This document shows, piece after piece, positions 9,073 through 17,278 of a DNA stretch of 64,000 nt; within the stretch, counting starts at the first letter, position 1; each line of letters starts with the position of its first letter. The stretch spans positions 2,108,001 to 2,172,000 of the forward strand of contig NZ_CP077683.1 of the NCBI RefSeq assembly GCF_019063845.1, given 5' to 3'. This DNA is from Geomonas subterranea (GTDB lineage Bacteria; Desulfobacterota; Desulfuromonadia; Geobacterales; Geobacteraceae). Below the pieces are notes generated by a model. The model searched no databases, had not been told where the DNA came from, and worked only from the letters and a program-made list of their open reading frames with translations. Made by a program: the position numbers and the translations under genes.

Positions 9073-10356
9073 TCACAGCGCTGCCGGATCGGCTCCAACC
9101 ACCGCTTCCAGCTCGGCAAGCTTGTTCATGTATTGCGCCTGCGATTCGTAGAGTTCCTTTTCGTAGTTGAAAAGATTGATACGCGCGTCCAGCACGGTGA
9201 GAAAGTCCACCTTGTTGACCCGGTAGCTTATGATTGCCGACTCCAATGCCTGCGAAGCCTGCGGGATGATCCCTCTGCGGTAAAGATCCACCTGCTTTTG
9301 GTAGCGCTCCATCTGCGCCTGTAGGTCACTAATGGAGGAGCGAATGTTGTTTTTGAGAACGTTTAGTTCCTCCTTGGCCATGTCGGTACCGGAGGAAGCC
9401 TCCGCAAGCTGGGCTTGCCTGCGGGATTGCTGAAACGGCAGATTGAAAGTCAGCCCCAGTGTGTACATGTCGTAACCGGGATCGTTCATGGCCTTCTCCC
9501 TGAGCATGTATTCGAACGACACGTTGAAATCCGGATAATATTCCTTCTGCGCCAGCCGGTAAGCCGCCTGTCCCTTTTGTACCTGGCTCTGCAGCCCCTT
9601 CACCTCGGGGCGTTTTTCGACGGCAGCCTGTTGCAGCGCCTCGGATGAGAGGGTAAGCGTGGGAAGGTTGAAATCGGGGATCTTTGCGACAGCGGTATCC
9701 GTCGGTCGATACAGCAGGTAGTTGAGATTGGCTTGCAAGCTTTTCCGCTGCTGTTGCAACGTAATCTGCGCTTCGAGCATTTTCGACTTTTCAATATACG
9801 ACTTGTATATGTCCTGCTGTACACCCTGCCCTACCGAGTATTTGGTCTCAGCGACGACTGAAAGATCGGCTAGCATCTTGATGTTCTTCTCTACGACCTC
9901 CAGCGCCCTGTCCACCGAATAGATCTGGTAGTAGGCCTGTTTTACCAGCCGGACCAGCTGGAGTTTCCGTTCCTCGACCCCCCACTTGTATGTCTGCGCC
10001 TCGGAACGAGCCACCTCCTCCCTGAGATCCCGCTTGCCCCAAAACGGGATCTGCTGTGAGATCCCGATGATCTTGGCCGTTGCTGGATCCCTCCCCCCAG
10101 TGGAAAGCGGATCCCGAACCAGCAGGTTATCCAACTTGAGCATCAGCATCGGGTCTTCGAGGGCCTTGGCTTGGGGAATCTTTTCAAGAAACATCTGCCA
10201 ACGGGCTCTGGATGCTTTTAGCTCCGGGTTTTCGGCAACCGCTCGCTCTATTAAAGGAGCAAGCTCCTCAAAACGTGTTTCTGAACCTTGCGCAAAACCG
10301 GTACTGGCTTGAAGCAACAAAAGAACAAGCAGTGTGAAAATTCCATATCGTTTCAT
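9073..10356 (-). CDS. TolC-family outer-membrane channel of the Cus-type pump
   Basis: This 427-residue protein has a signal peptide (MKRYGIFTLLVLLLLQASTG, cleavage near FAQG) and two OEP-type repeats rich in long helices (for example LQLVRLVKQAYYQIYSVDRA and LAELEAVVG). It should form the trimeric outer-membrane duct for the CusBA pump. It is the first gene of the operon, and AGGAGAAAGT precedes the ATG. It lacks a lipobox, unlike E. coli CusC. Confidence 0.9.
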   Translation of the reverse strand: MKRYGIFTLLVLLLLQASTGFAQGSETRFEELAPLIERAVAENPELKASRARWQMFLEKIPQAKALEDPMLMLKLDNLLVRDPLSTGGRDPATAKIIGISQQIPFWGKRDLREEVARSEAQTYKWGVEERKLQLVRLVKQAYYQIYSVDRALEVVEKNIKMLADLSVVAETKYSVGQGVQQDIYKSYIEKSKMLEAQITLQQQRKSLQANLNYLLYRPTDTAVAKIPDFNLPTLTLSSEALQQAAVEKRPEVKGLQSQVQKGQAAYRLAQKEYYPDFNVSFEYMLREKAMNDPGYDMYTLGLTFNLPFQQSRRQAQLAEASSGTDMAKEELNVLKNNIRSSISDLQAQMERYQKQVDLYRRGIIPQASQALESAIISYRVNKVDFLTVLDARINLFNYEKELYESQAQYMNKLAELEAVVGADPAAL

Positions 10357-10525
10357 ACTTTCTCCTTTTTATTCTGCTGCTACAGATACTCATACTATTA
10401 TCAATTACCGTACCAATTACGCATCAACAACATTACGCATACTTACAGATCGCCGCAAAACGTATACAAACAATATCCAACTACATGAATGCAATATTCT
10501 TTATTCATTGGGTTAAGGAGTGCAA
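10357..10525 (-). promoter_or_regulatory. AT-rich promoter region of the cus-type operon
   Basis: This 170-bp AT-rich gap separates the response-regulator terminator from the TolC gene and must hold the operon promoter. The element ATTACGCAT occurs twice (near 10417 and 10433), with a related ATTACCGTA just before. I found no sigma-54 -24/-12 match here, although the adjacent regulator is of the sigma-54-activating type. Confidence 0.4.
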
Positions 10526-10568
10526 ACAAAAAAAGCTGCACAACTTCTGAGCGAGAAGTCATGCAGCT
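10526..10568 (-). terminator. Rho-independent terminator of the response-regulator operon
   Basis: The hairpin pairs AGCTGCA with TGCAGCT and AACTTCT with AGAAGT around a short loop. On the minus strand it is followed by a run of seven T. It lies 30 bp beyond the stop of the response regulator gene. Confidence 0.85.
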
Positions 10569-10597
10569 TTTGGCTTTACTTAAATTTGACCCTGTTA

Positions 10598-12001
10598 TTA
10601 CATTATGAGAAGGTTACTGCCCTTCTTTTGCCTGCTTCGATCTTCCGGGATGTTTATGCCGAACTTCTCCAAGCGGTAGACAAGCATGTGCCGGGGGATC
10701 TTCAGGAACCGGGCAGCAGCCGCCTGGTTCCAGTTGTTACGCTCCAGCGTGTCGATGACGACCTCCCGCTCCAACTGCTCCAACGAGTATCCCTCGTCGG
10801 GAAGCCTGACGACCGCGGTGCCTAAGCGGCTCTGCGATTTTTCTTCCAACAGTTTTCCCGGGAGCTCTTCCAGCGCTATGGTATCCCCGTTACGCATTAT
10901 GAGCAGACGCTCGATGGTGTTTTCCAGCTCGCGGACATTGCCGGGCCATGAGTAATTCACTAAAGCCGAGAGTGCAGGCTTCTCGAAGGCGACCTTCGGG
11001 AAGCCGTTTTTGCCGCAGAAATATTTGATCAACAGCGGGATATCCTGACGCCTGGCACGAAGAGGCGGCAGATGGATCGGAATCACCGACAGACGATAAT
11101 AGAGGTCCTCACGGAAAGCACCCTCTGCAATCGCCTTGTCGATATCCAGGTTTGTAGCCGACACGACCCGCACATCAAGCCTTTCCACCTTGGTACCGCC
11201 AACCGCCACGACCTCCTTCTCCTGGAGCGCCCGGAGCAGCTTAGGCTGCATTTCTACAGGGAGGTCTCCCACCTCGTCCAGAAAGATGGTTCCTCCTTCG
11301 GCGAGTTGGAACTTTCCTACTTTGTCCCTGATGGCGCCTGTGAACGCGCCTTTGACATGGCCGAACAGTTCGCTCTCCAAAAGTTCCCGGGGAATGGCGG
11401 CGCAGTTGATGGCCACGAACGGGCCGTCCTTGCGGGAGCTGTTGGCATGGATCGACCGAGCGATGACCTCCTTCCCCGTGCCGGATTCACCGGTTATCAG
11501 AATTGCAGCCTCGGTGTCTGCAACTTTGCGAATGACGTTGAACACCTTCTCCATTTCTTGCGATGTTCCCACGATGGTGCGGAAATCCGCACGATCCACC
11601 AGCGCGCCTCTCAGACGCTTATTCTCCTGGGAAAGTCCGTTGAACTGGAGCGCTTTTCGCACTGTCAGCCTCAGGGCATCCCTGTTGAACGGTTTGGTGA
11701 TGAAGTCGAAGGCACCGGCCTTCATCGCCTCCACGGCCGTTTCAACAGCACCGAACGCGGTGATTATCATCACCAGCGTGTCAGGCGAACGCTCTTTTAT
11801 GGACTTTAAGACCATTAGACCATCCATTCCGGTCATTTTCATGTCGGTGATGACCAGCTCAGGCTTGAAGGTCCCGAACTGGTACAACCCCTCCTCTCCG
11901 GATGAGGCTACTATAACATCGTAACCTTCCTCCACGAGGTTGTACTCCAACACCCGACGCAGCGATGCATCGTCATCAATGACAAGTATTTTTTGTTTCA
12001 A
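10598..12001 (-). CDS. NtrC-family sigma-54-dependent response regulator
   Basis: This 467-residue protein has a receiver domain with phospho-acceptor Asp53 (VITDMKMTG). An AAA+ sigma-54 activation domain follows, with Walker A GESGTGKE at 171-178 and GAFTGA at 218-223, then a Fis-type helix-turn-helix (NQAAAARFLKIPRHMLVYRL). The start is TTG at 12001 with AGGG upstream, and it overlaps the kinase gene by 26 nt, so the two are a coupled pair. The neighbouring efflux operon and periplasmic proteins suggest a response to metal or envelope stress, like ZraR; this is inference from position. Confidence 0.92.
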   Translation of the reverse strand: MKQKILVIDDDASLRRVLEYNLVEEGYDVIVASSGEEGLYQFGTFKPELVITDMKMTGMDGLMVLKSIKERSPDTLVMIITAFGAVETAVEAMKAGAFDFITKPFNRDALRLTVRKALQFNGLSQENKRLRGALVDRADFRTIVGTSQEMEKVFNVIRKVADTEAAILITGESGTGKEVIARSIHANSSRKDGPFVAINCAAIPRELLESELFGHVKGAFTGAIRDKVGKFQLAEGGTIFLDEVGDLPVEMQPKLLRALQEKEVVAVGGTKVERLDVRVVSATNLDIDKAIAEGAFREDLYYRLSVIPIHLPPLRARRQDIPLLIKYFCGKNGFPKVAFEKPALSALVNYSWPGNVRELENTIERLLIMRNGDTIALEELPGKLLEEKSQSRLGTAVVRLPDEGYSLEQLEREVVIDTLERNNWNQAAAARFLKIPRHMLVYRLEKFGINIPEDRSRQKKGSNLLIM

Positions 12002-13181
12002 GGTGGCCCTCCATCAGTTTTTCTTGCAACGGCAGCCTGATCGTAATCGTCGTCCCGACCCCTGCACTGCTCTCTATAGTTAAAGCTCCGCCATGGCTTT
12101 CTACTATCTTTTTGGTAATGGCAAGGCCTAGGCCGGTCCCTTCCGGTTTGGTGGTGAAAAACGGCTCAAAAATGCGATCGAGCGTTGCAGCCTCGATCCC
12201 AGAGCCGGTATCGGCGAACTCAATCTCGCATGAAGTTGCGTCGACAACCGTTGTTGAGATAGTTACGGTGCCCCCTGGCGTCGTTGCCTGCAGAGCATTC
12301 AAGACGATATTGAGGAAGGCCTGCCGGAGCTTCTCCCCGTCCGCGGACACCATGACCGTCTCAGCAGCAGGGAGCACGCTAAGCCTCACACCTCTCACCT
12401 TCGAATCGTTGGCAACCAGGGAGGCTATGGTTTCTATCTCTTCCTGAACGCGACACGGTCGCATATCGGTGGGCTGCGGACGCGCCATATGAAGGAAGTC
12501 CTCCACCACACGGTTCAGCCGCTCGGTTTCCCTGATCTGGATGTCGATGAACTCCTTCTTTGGATCATCCGAGCTATAGTCATCTTTCAGGATTTCTGCC
12601 GTGCCGCGAATGGAGCCCAGCGGGTTGCGGATCTCGTGCGCGAGCACGGCTGCCATCTCCCCCAGAGTCGACAGTTTCTCAGCACGGCGAAGCTGCTCTT
12701 CGATGACGATGATTCGCTCCGATTGCTGCTGCAGTTTCCGATAAGACTCCTCCAGGCCGGAGGCGGTTTTCTGAAGCTCCTCTGCACGCTGACGCTCACG
12801 CTGGGACAAAAATCCGGTCATGCAGCCGACCAGGTTGTACAAGACCATTTCAAGGTACTTTTCGGCTTCCATGGCAAACTCACCACCCCACTGGAACAGG
12901 ATGTGAGGAGCGTAGACCATGCTGGCAACCAAAGCACACACGAGTCCACCACGCAGACCGAACCAAAGAGCAGCGAGGATGATTGGGAGATAGTACAGCC
13001 GCTGGAAAATGGCATGCAGGTAAGGGAGGCTAAGCGGCGTCACGTAATGCAGCAGGCTTATGCCCACTATGAACGCCACCAGTGACACTAGTCGTATGGC
13101 TGTTAGTTTGTGCATAAATAACTTTTCTGGCGGGAAGTCGTCCAATTGAGCGCCCTCACCGCTAGAAATATTTTGCTCCAT
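11976..13181 (-). CDS. Membrane sensor histidine kinase, partner of the NtrC-type regulator
   Basis: This 401-residue protein has about four hydrophobic segments in residues 30-125 and almost no periplasmic loop, so the sensor sits in the membrane. A coiled coil (130-170) follows, then HisKA with His182 (AHEIRNPLGSIRG), then a HATPase domain (NIVLNALQ, FADTGSGI, FEPFFTTKPEGTGLGLAI). The ATG at 13181 overlaps the end of the DUF2318 gene by 20 nt, but its GAAGG abuts the start codon. ATG 13115 is a possible alternative. The lack of a periplasmic domain makes direct binding of a periplasmic ligand unlikely without a partner. Confidence 0.9.
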   Translation of the reverse strand: MEQNISSGEGAQLDDFPPEKLFMHKLTAIRLVSLVAFIVGISLLHYVTPLSLPYLHAIFQRLYYLPIILAALWFGLRGGLVCALVASMVYAPHILFQWGGEFAMEAEKYLEMVLYNLVGCMTGFLSQRERQRAEELQKTASGLEESYRKLQQQSERIIVIEEQLRRAEKLSTLGEMAAVLAHEIRNPLGSIRGTAEILKDDYSSDDPKKEFIDIQIRETERLNRVVEDFLHMARPQPTDMRPCRVQEEIETIASLVANDSKVRGVRLSVLPAAETVMVSADGEKLRQAFLNIVLNALQATTPGGTVTISTTVVDATSCEIEFADTGSGIEAATLDRIFEPFFTTKPEGTGLGLAITKKIVESHGGALTIESSAGVGTTITIRLPLQEKLMEGHLETKNTCH

Positions 13182-13608
13182 CCTTCAGGGTACTTTCTGA
13201 AATTGAAATCATGTCACCCTGAACACTTACCGGCAGATAGCCTGGATTGCAGCCGCCGGTGGCATTTGGCCCCAGGCGGTCGATGGGGAACTTCTGGTTG
13301 CAGTTCTTGCAGTTCATCACGCCACCTTGCTGTTCGTACCCTTTCTTGTCGCGATAACAAGAATCGCAGGCGTCAAAGGCTGCCTTGTACCCGCCATCCA
13401 AGGTCTTCACCACGAAGTAACGGATCTCCTTGTCATTGTCGACATACTTATAAAACCTGGCCCCACCGTCAGCCAGCGTGGCAGTCTGTATCTTGATATT
13501 CCCACCATCGCTCTTTGGAGTGTCGTATTTTGAGCAGCCAAACAAAGTCAGCGCCCCGAGCAGCATCGCACCTGCAGCAATCAAACTCTCCATCCTTCTT
13601 CCTGACAT
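13162..13608 (-). CDS. DUF2318-type lipoprotein with CxxC pairs
   Basis: This 148-residue protein has a lipoprotein signal with lipobox LTLFGC (Cys25). The mature part matches the DUF2318 pattern: YFVVKTLDGGYKAAFDACDSC, then GGVMNCKNCNQKFPI, then GGCNPGYLPV. Members accompany FtrABCD-like iron or copper handling and membrane Fe-S proteins. The cysteine pairs probably bind metal or a cluster outside the cytoplasm. The gene heads the kinase/regulator operon (AGGAGATCC before the ATG), so it may act as the metal-sensing partner of the kinase; that is inference. Confidence 0.85.
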   Translation of the reverse strand: MSGRRMESLIAAGAMLLGALTLFGCSKYDTPKSDGGNIKIQTATLADGGARFYKYVDNDKEIRYFVVKTLDGGYKAAFDACDSCYRDKKGYEQQGGVMNCKNCNQKFPIDRLGPNATGGCNPGYLPVSVQGDMISISESTLKDGAKYF

Positions 13609-14105
13609 GTGGATCTCCTTTTCACCGTTATTTTTCTATTGCCCCACAGCGACTCTTTGGTTCATGCATCATGTCGCGTCTAACTACATCAACCATGCCA
13701 ACCAGTCTAGCCATTCGGTAAGCCGCTTGATTTTCATTGGTTTTTCTAGGTCGGCACTTTGAATGGGTACTGGAGCGGTCCAACGATTTTGGAGAATATT
13801 AAAAGAAGGCAGAGAATAGTCTACACAAGGAGCTTCCGAACCCGCTCACCCAGGACCTACTACCTGAGAAGTGAGAGGGCGTTCTATCGTCTGCAATCAC
13901 TCCACAAAATTCTCCATTTTAGCCTCTAGCAAAGAAGAATATTGTGCGAGGAGCAAAACAGCAAACTAGCCTGGACTCAGACAAAGCCTTTGTAAAACAA
14001 ACACTTAAAGAAACCTAGTCAAAATGGCATGCGAAATGTAACCAGCATGATCAGCGGGTTCTACTCATTGATGGGAAACCAAACACTAAAAAGGAGATGT
14101 GAATT
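13609..14105. other. Divergent intergenic region, about 500 bp, no gene seen
   Basis: This region separates the DUF2318-kinase-regulator operon from the ZraP/Spy-like gene and must hold both promoters. A short inverted repeat TTTGT-AAA-ACAAA lies near 13990. A degenerate sigma-54-like string (TGGCATG, N4, ATGT) near 14023 lacks the -12 GC. I saw no ORF with a ribosome site. Confidence 0.5.
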
Positions 14106-14414
14106 ATGAAAAGGAAGATCGTTGTAGGCATTGCACTGGTGTTAGGCACGCTTTCGGTTACCCCCTTAACAGCTTTTGCGGGGAGCGTGTGCGGCAACTG
14201 CGCAGACAAAGGAGTAGTCGAGCAGTTTGTCCAGGAAACGGCGCCGCTGGCAAGCGAAGTAAAAGCAAAGGAGATAGAGTTACGATACGTGTACTCGAAT
14301 GAAGGGGCGGACTCCAACGAGATCTACCGTCTCGAAGGGGAAATCAAGGAGCTAAAAGACAAGATAAATCTGGTCGCAAAAAGACTGGACATCCCTCCCT
14401 GCAATCGCAACTAG
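14106..14414 (+). CDS. Small periplasmic protein, ZraP/Spy-like
   Basis: This 102-residue protein has a clean signal peptide (MKRKIVVGIALVLGTLSVT, cleavage after AFA). The mature part has a CGNC motif and two helices (VQETAPLASEVKAKEIELR and EIYRLEGEIKELKDKINLVAKRLD), the layout of short metal- or stress-sensing periplasmic chaperones of the ZraP/CpxP/Spy group. A further cysteine lies near the C-terminus (IPPCNRN). AAAGGAGATG precedes the ATG. Its divergent position beside a kinase/NtrC-type pair parallels the zraP-zraSR arrangement. Confidence 0.75.
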   Translation: MKRKIVVGIALVLGTLSVTPLTAFAGSVCGNCADKGVVEQFVQETAPLASEVKAKEIELRYVYSNEGADSNEIYRLEGEIKELKDKINLVAKRLDIPPCNRN

Positions 14415-14640
14415 CCACTGGCTACTTGAAGTTTCGGGTTAGCAATGAGATCCCTGATGTAAAAGGACAGCCCCTCCACTACGTAACGCAGGTTGAGCGC
14501 ACATGACAAAAGCTGCATCCCGACCTTTCGCCTTCCAATGACTTGAACGACTGGCAACAGGCGGGGTGGCTCGGGCGATTCGGGATGTAGATGGCACAGT
14601 GATAGAGTAGCATCCTGCGGCACAAAGAAGTAGAACAATC

Positions 14641-14671
14641 GAAGCCCCTGTGTACAGGGGCTTTCGTTTTT
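14641..14671. terminator. Bidirectional-looking terminator
   Basis: AAGCCCCTG pairs with CAGGGGCTT around TGTA, followed by TTCGTTTTT on the plus strand. It closes the ZraP-like transcript. The remaining 14415-14761 gap shows no supported gene. Confidence 0.75.
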
Positions 14672-14761
14672 GCGAGCCGCACACGGTTGCATACGCCTTG
14701 GCAAGGGAAGACATGTCACAATATCGATATTGTTTTTGCAAGATGTAGTAACCTACTGTTA

Positions 14762-15559
14762 CTACTTTTTTTGGACTTCTAGCTTTACCCCAGAAGAAGA
14801 ATTTAAATTGAAATTTTCTATTGCCTGATATAACAATTTCTCAGCTTTTTTTTGCGAGAGTTCAGTATTAGAACGAACATAAATATTTATAGGAATAAGC
14901 CAGCTTAGCTTTTCCTCCTCAAACGACTCAGATCTAATATAATCTGAGATATATTTTTTGGCATCAACTGTAGGTAACTTTATGGATAAATTTTCGATAT
15001 AGAACTCGAATACATCTGCAGAATCTATATCAGGATCAACATTTACAGAATTATTATCCCACTCGTATAACTTTATGCCGCTACTATCAAAACAATTACT
15101 AATAATTTCGTCCAACTCGTCTTTTACAAAAATGATTACGACAGAAATGTCGTGTGCGGGCTTCTCCCTCGAATCAATTGCTTGGAACGCTATTAAATAA
15201 TGTACATCGCTATTTCCTCCAGTGTATCGGACAACATGCAAAATGTTGGTGCTGGATAGGAACTCTGGAAAAAGAGCCTCTGCCTCTCGGATGACAGCTG
15301 CTCTATGTTTTTTGCTATCCCCTTCCCCAAAAGGAGCCCACACCCGAAGCAGAAACGGAGCTCCAGTAGAAAAATCGAGCCACTCCACGCTGACACGCAA
15401 ACTCCGGGACAGCATCAAGGTCACATCACGCTTTGGGTGATTAACTGAAGCCTCGTACCTGGCCAAGTACGGTGGGGTCGTCCCCACCAAGCATGCCAGA
15501 TCCTTCTGCGACATCCCCTGCATTAGCCTCAAAAACCGTAATTTCCTTCCGAACTCCAT
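14762..15559 (-). CDS. XRE-family regulator with unrecognised C-terminal domain
   Basis: This 265-residue protein has an N-terminal helix-turn-helix of the XRE type (GRKLRFLRLMQGMSQKDLACLVG, then PPYLARYEASVNHPKRDV). A C-terminal region of about 190 residues follows that I do not recognise. That region is acidic, rich in beta and helix segments, and AT-rich in codon use (many ATA, AAT, TTT), unlike the flanking GC-rich genes, which suggests horizontal origin. The start at 15559 has AAGGAGACGG upstream. An inverted repeat in its own promoter suggests autoregulation. It may be the repressor of the mobile region. Confidence 0.75.
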   Translation of the reverse strand: MEFGRKLRFLRLMQGMSQKDLACLVGTTPPYLARYEASVNHPKRDVTLMLSRSLRVSVEWLDFSTGAPFLLRVWAPFGEGDSKKHRAAVIREAEALFPEFLSSTNILHVVRYTGGNSDVHYLIAFQAIDSREKPAHDISVVIIFVKDELDEIISNCFDSSGIKLYEWDNNSVNVDPDIDSADVFEFYIENLSIKLPTVDAKKYISDYIRSESFEEEKLSWLIPINIYVRSNTELSQKKAEKLLYQAIENFNLNSSSGVKLEVQKK

Positions 15560-15593
15560 GCCGTCTCCTTTCCACACCATTATACAAATAACA

Positions 15594-15649
15594 ATTACGT
15601 ATGCAAGTTTTTAACTTGACACCAAAACGAAATTACGTATTATGTAATT
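15594..15649 (-). promoter_or_regulatory. Candidate operator pair upstream of the XRE gene
   Basis: The 10-mer AATTACGTAT occurs at 15594-15603 and again at 15631-15640. The second copy is the left half of an inverted repeat, AATTAC-N7-GTAATT (15631-15649). Such paired sites in front of an XRE gene are typical of autoregulation. Confidence 0.5.
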
Positions 15650-15680
15650 ATGTTTTTCATTTTTAGTGTTTGAGGTTTTT

Positions 15681-16004
15681 ATGACCAATTCACCGAAGTC
15701 TGAACTTTTGAATGCACTTATTTTAGTGAGTAGTTTCGCAGGAGCGTTTTCCCTCAACATTTTACCGGCGATCAGAGGCCCCAAATTAGGCGCCTGTTTA
15801 TCGTGCACCTTCTTTTGCTTTGAACTGGCCTTGTGTTTTCTGAGGTATCGCTTGAATGCAGCACCTAGCCTCCAGGAATGCCCTTCACTTCAACGAAGCA
15901 GAACAAGGCGACACAGAAGACAAGCAGATTCATCTTTCCGCCACTATTACAGCTCAGTAGAACCGGCTCGTGCTACGATTGTCAGCCCCCATACCCGCCA
16001 ATGA
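15681..16004 (+). CDS. Hypothetical small membrane protein (weak)
   Basis: This frame of 107 residues starts with MTNSPKSELLNALILVSSF and has two hydrophobic stretches (about 10-30 and 39-58) before an Arg/Ser-rich tail. GAGG lies 5 nt before the ATG. It is divergent from the XRE gene. The tail does not look like folded protein, so the true gene may be shorter or decayed. Confidence 0.3.
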   Translation: MTNSPKSELLNALILVSSFAGAFSLNILPAIRGPKLGACLSCTFFCFELALCFLRYRLNAAPSLQECPSLQRSRTRRHRRQADSSFRHYYSSVEPARATIVSPHTRQ

Positions 16005-16103
16005 TGACGAGAATCTCTCGTAAGAAGAAACAAAACTCGTTTTCAGTTTCCCCTTCCGTCTCATTCGCACCAAATTTCAACCCACTGCAGGCTAGGAGAA
16101 AGA

Positions 16104-16379
16104 GTGAAACAGTCCCCTATTACGAAAAAGTCGGCCCGAAGTGAAAAGGTGGAGTCCACCGAATTTGCCATCTGCATGATCATCAATGGAGTGACCGCCT
16201 CACTACTAGCCCTCCTGGTGCTGCTCACACTAGTATGGTGGTTATCGCTGATCACTGTTCTGGCCCCAACAGTTCCTCTGAGTATACGCATCACTGCGGC
16301 GAAGGTGATGTGGACCTATGTCGGGGCCGGCGATATTCTCAGAAACGAATGTGCTAACGCCACCATTTTGAACTGGTGA
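16104..16379 (+). CDS. Hypothetical small membrane protein
   Basis: This 91-residue frame has a GTG start and a good AGGAGAA ribosome site. A basic N-terminus (KKSARSEK) is followed by one long hydrophobic segment (about residues 22-50, AICMIINGVTASLLALLVLL) and a short tail. I do not recognise a family. It sits among the short orphan ORFs of the accessory region. Confidence 0.5.
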   Translation: MKQSPITKKSARSEKVESTEFAICMIINGVTASLLALLVLLTLVWWLSLITVLAPTVPLSIRITAAKVMWTYVGAGDILRNECANATILNW

Positions 16380-16464
16380 ATGGCGTCTTCTGCCCGTGTG
16401 GCAGCCAGAAACTCATGCGAATTCTCCCTTGGCTCAGGCACACCAAATTAACAGGAGGAATACT

Positions 16465-16788
16465 ATGAAGGCAAATGCAAAGATGGCAGAGGAGTTGAAA
16501 CAGTTGGACGTCGAAATAGAGGTGACGTTAGCTGAGCAATCGCGGGCATTCCAGAAGTACATGCAAACGGCCCTGCATCTCCGGCGAGCACTGCGCCAAA
16601 CGGTCCAACTCTCCGATCAGGAGTGGACTGAGCGGATTATCCGCATCACAAAATGCCTGAGGGATGATTTGGGCAGCATCGAGATCAACGCTGCAGCACT
16701 GACACTGATCGCGCAGAGTGCTGCCCGCGCCGGGATGCGGCATCTCAAGGTGGGCCAGGACCCCACCGCCGATAAACCCTTCCCCTAG
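16465..16788 (+). CDS. Hypothetical helical protein
   Basis: This frame of 107 residues starts at ATG 16465 with a strong AGGAGGAA site. It is almost wholly helical (MAEELKQLDVEIEVTLAEQS, AFQKYMQTALHLRRALRQTV) with coiled-coil character in the first half. No catalytic motif is visible and I cannot name a family. The AACCA repeat array begins 12 bp after the stop. Confidence 0.6.
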   Translation: MKANAKMAEELKQLDVEIEVTLAEQSRAFQKYMQTALHLRRALRQTVQLSDQEWTERIIRITKCLRDDLGSIEINAAALTLIAQSAARAGMRHLKVGQDPTADKPFP

Positions 16789-16800
16789 CCGACGATAACA

Positions 16801-16887
16801 ACCACTTTGAACCATTTAGAACCATTTCTGAACCATTGGTAAACCACTTACAACCATAAACAACCACAGAACAACCACTTTGAACCA
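16801..16887. repeat. Nine-copy AACCA(C/T) array phased with the DNA helix
   Basis: AACCAC or AACCAT begins at 16801, 16811, 16821, 16832, 16843, 16853, 16862, 16873 and 16883. The spacing is 9-11 bp, averaging about one helical turn. The two-unit block AACCACTTTGAACCATTT occurs at both ends (16801 and 16873). All copies therefore face the same side of the DNA, as in an iteron or a cooperative protein-binding array. It lies between two orphan ORFs. Confidence 0.8.
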
Positions 16888-16939
16888 TTTGTAGGGTGAT
16901 ACCGGCTCGACATTCCATTTTCACAGCGAGGATACTGTA

Positions 16940-17179
16940 TTGAAAGTTCTCATCCTAGTAAGCCGGATCCTATGTCTTGTGCTCACGTTGGGCATTCTGT
17001 CCTTTTCGCTGTTCCGTTCCGGACAAGACTCGTTGCATTGTTTCCAGGTGCGCCTGGTCGCGTTCCACGGAGCGATCTATGCCGTGACGGGCAAGGACGG
17101 TAGCAATTATGTCTTAGCGCCGGTTGACGGTGGCAAATCCCAGATAGTTCCCGCGGAAGCAGTACACAGGGTAGCTTAA
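16940..17179 (+). CDS. Hypothetical small protein with N-terminal membrane segment
   Basis: This 79-residue frame has a TTG start, GAGGA 8 nt upstream, and an N-terminal hydrophobic segment (VLILVSRILCLVLTLGILSF) that could be a signal anchor. A short soluble part follows (AVTGKDGSNYVLAPVDGGKSQ). No family recognised. It starts about 50 bp after the AACCA array, which may control it. Confidence 0.5.
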   Translation: MKVLILVSRILCLVLTLGILSFSLFRSGQDSLHCFQVRLVAFHGAIYAVTGKDGSNYVLAPVDGGKSQIVPAEAVHRVA

Positions 17180-17225
17180 GGTACGCAGCCGCCGCTAGTG
17201 CTAAGGTTACAAACCGATGATGGAC

Positions 17226-17278
17226 AAAAAAAAGGCCGCTGCTGCCGGGGTGTCTCCCCGGCAGCAGCGGCCTTTTTT
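17226..17278. terminator. Strong bidirectional terminator
   Basis: A perfect 17-bp stem (GGCCGCTGCTGCCGGGG and its complement) around TGTCT is flanked by an A-run and a T-run. It ends both the 16940 gene and, from the other side, the recombinase gene whose stop abuts it. Confidence 0.95.

Noticed and set aside
10357-10525. CusR-type or sigma-54 promoter for the efflux operon
   Set aside because: Neither the CusR box nor a -24/-12 pair can be seen, so the regulator's direct role on this operon is left open.
14019-14034. Sigma-54 promoter before the ZraP-like gene
   Set aside because: TGGCATG-N4-ATGT lacks the -12 GC; too weak to call.
16801-16887. CRISPR array
   Set aside because: The unit is only 5-6 bp with 4-5 bp spacers and there are no cas genes.
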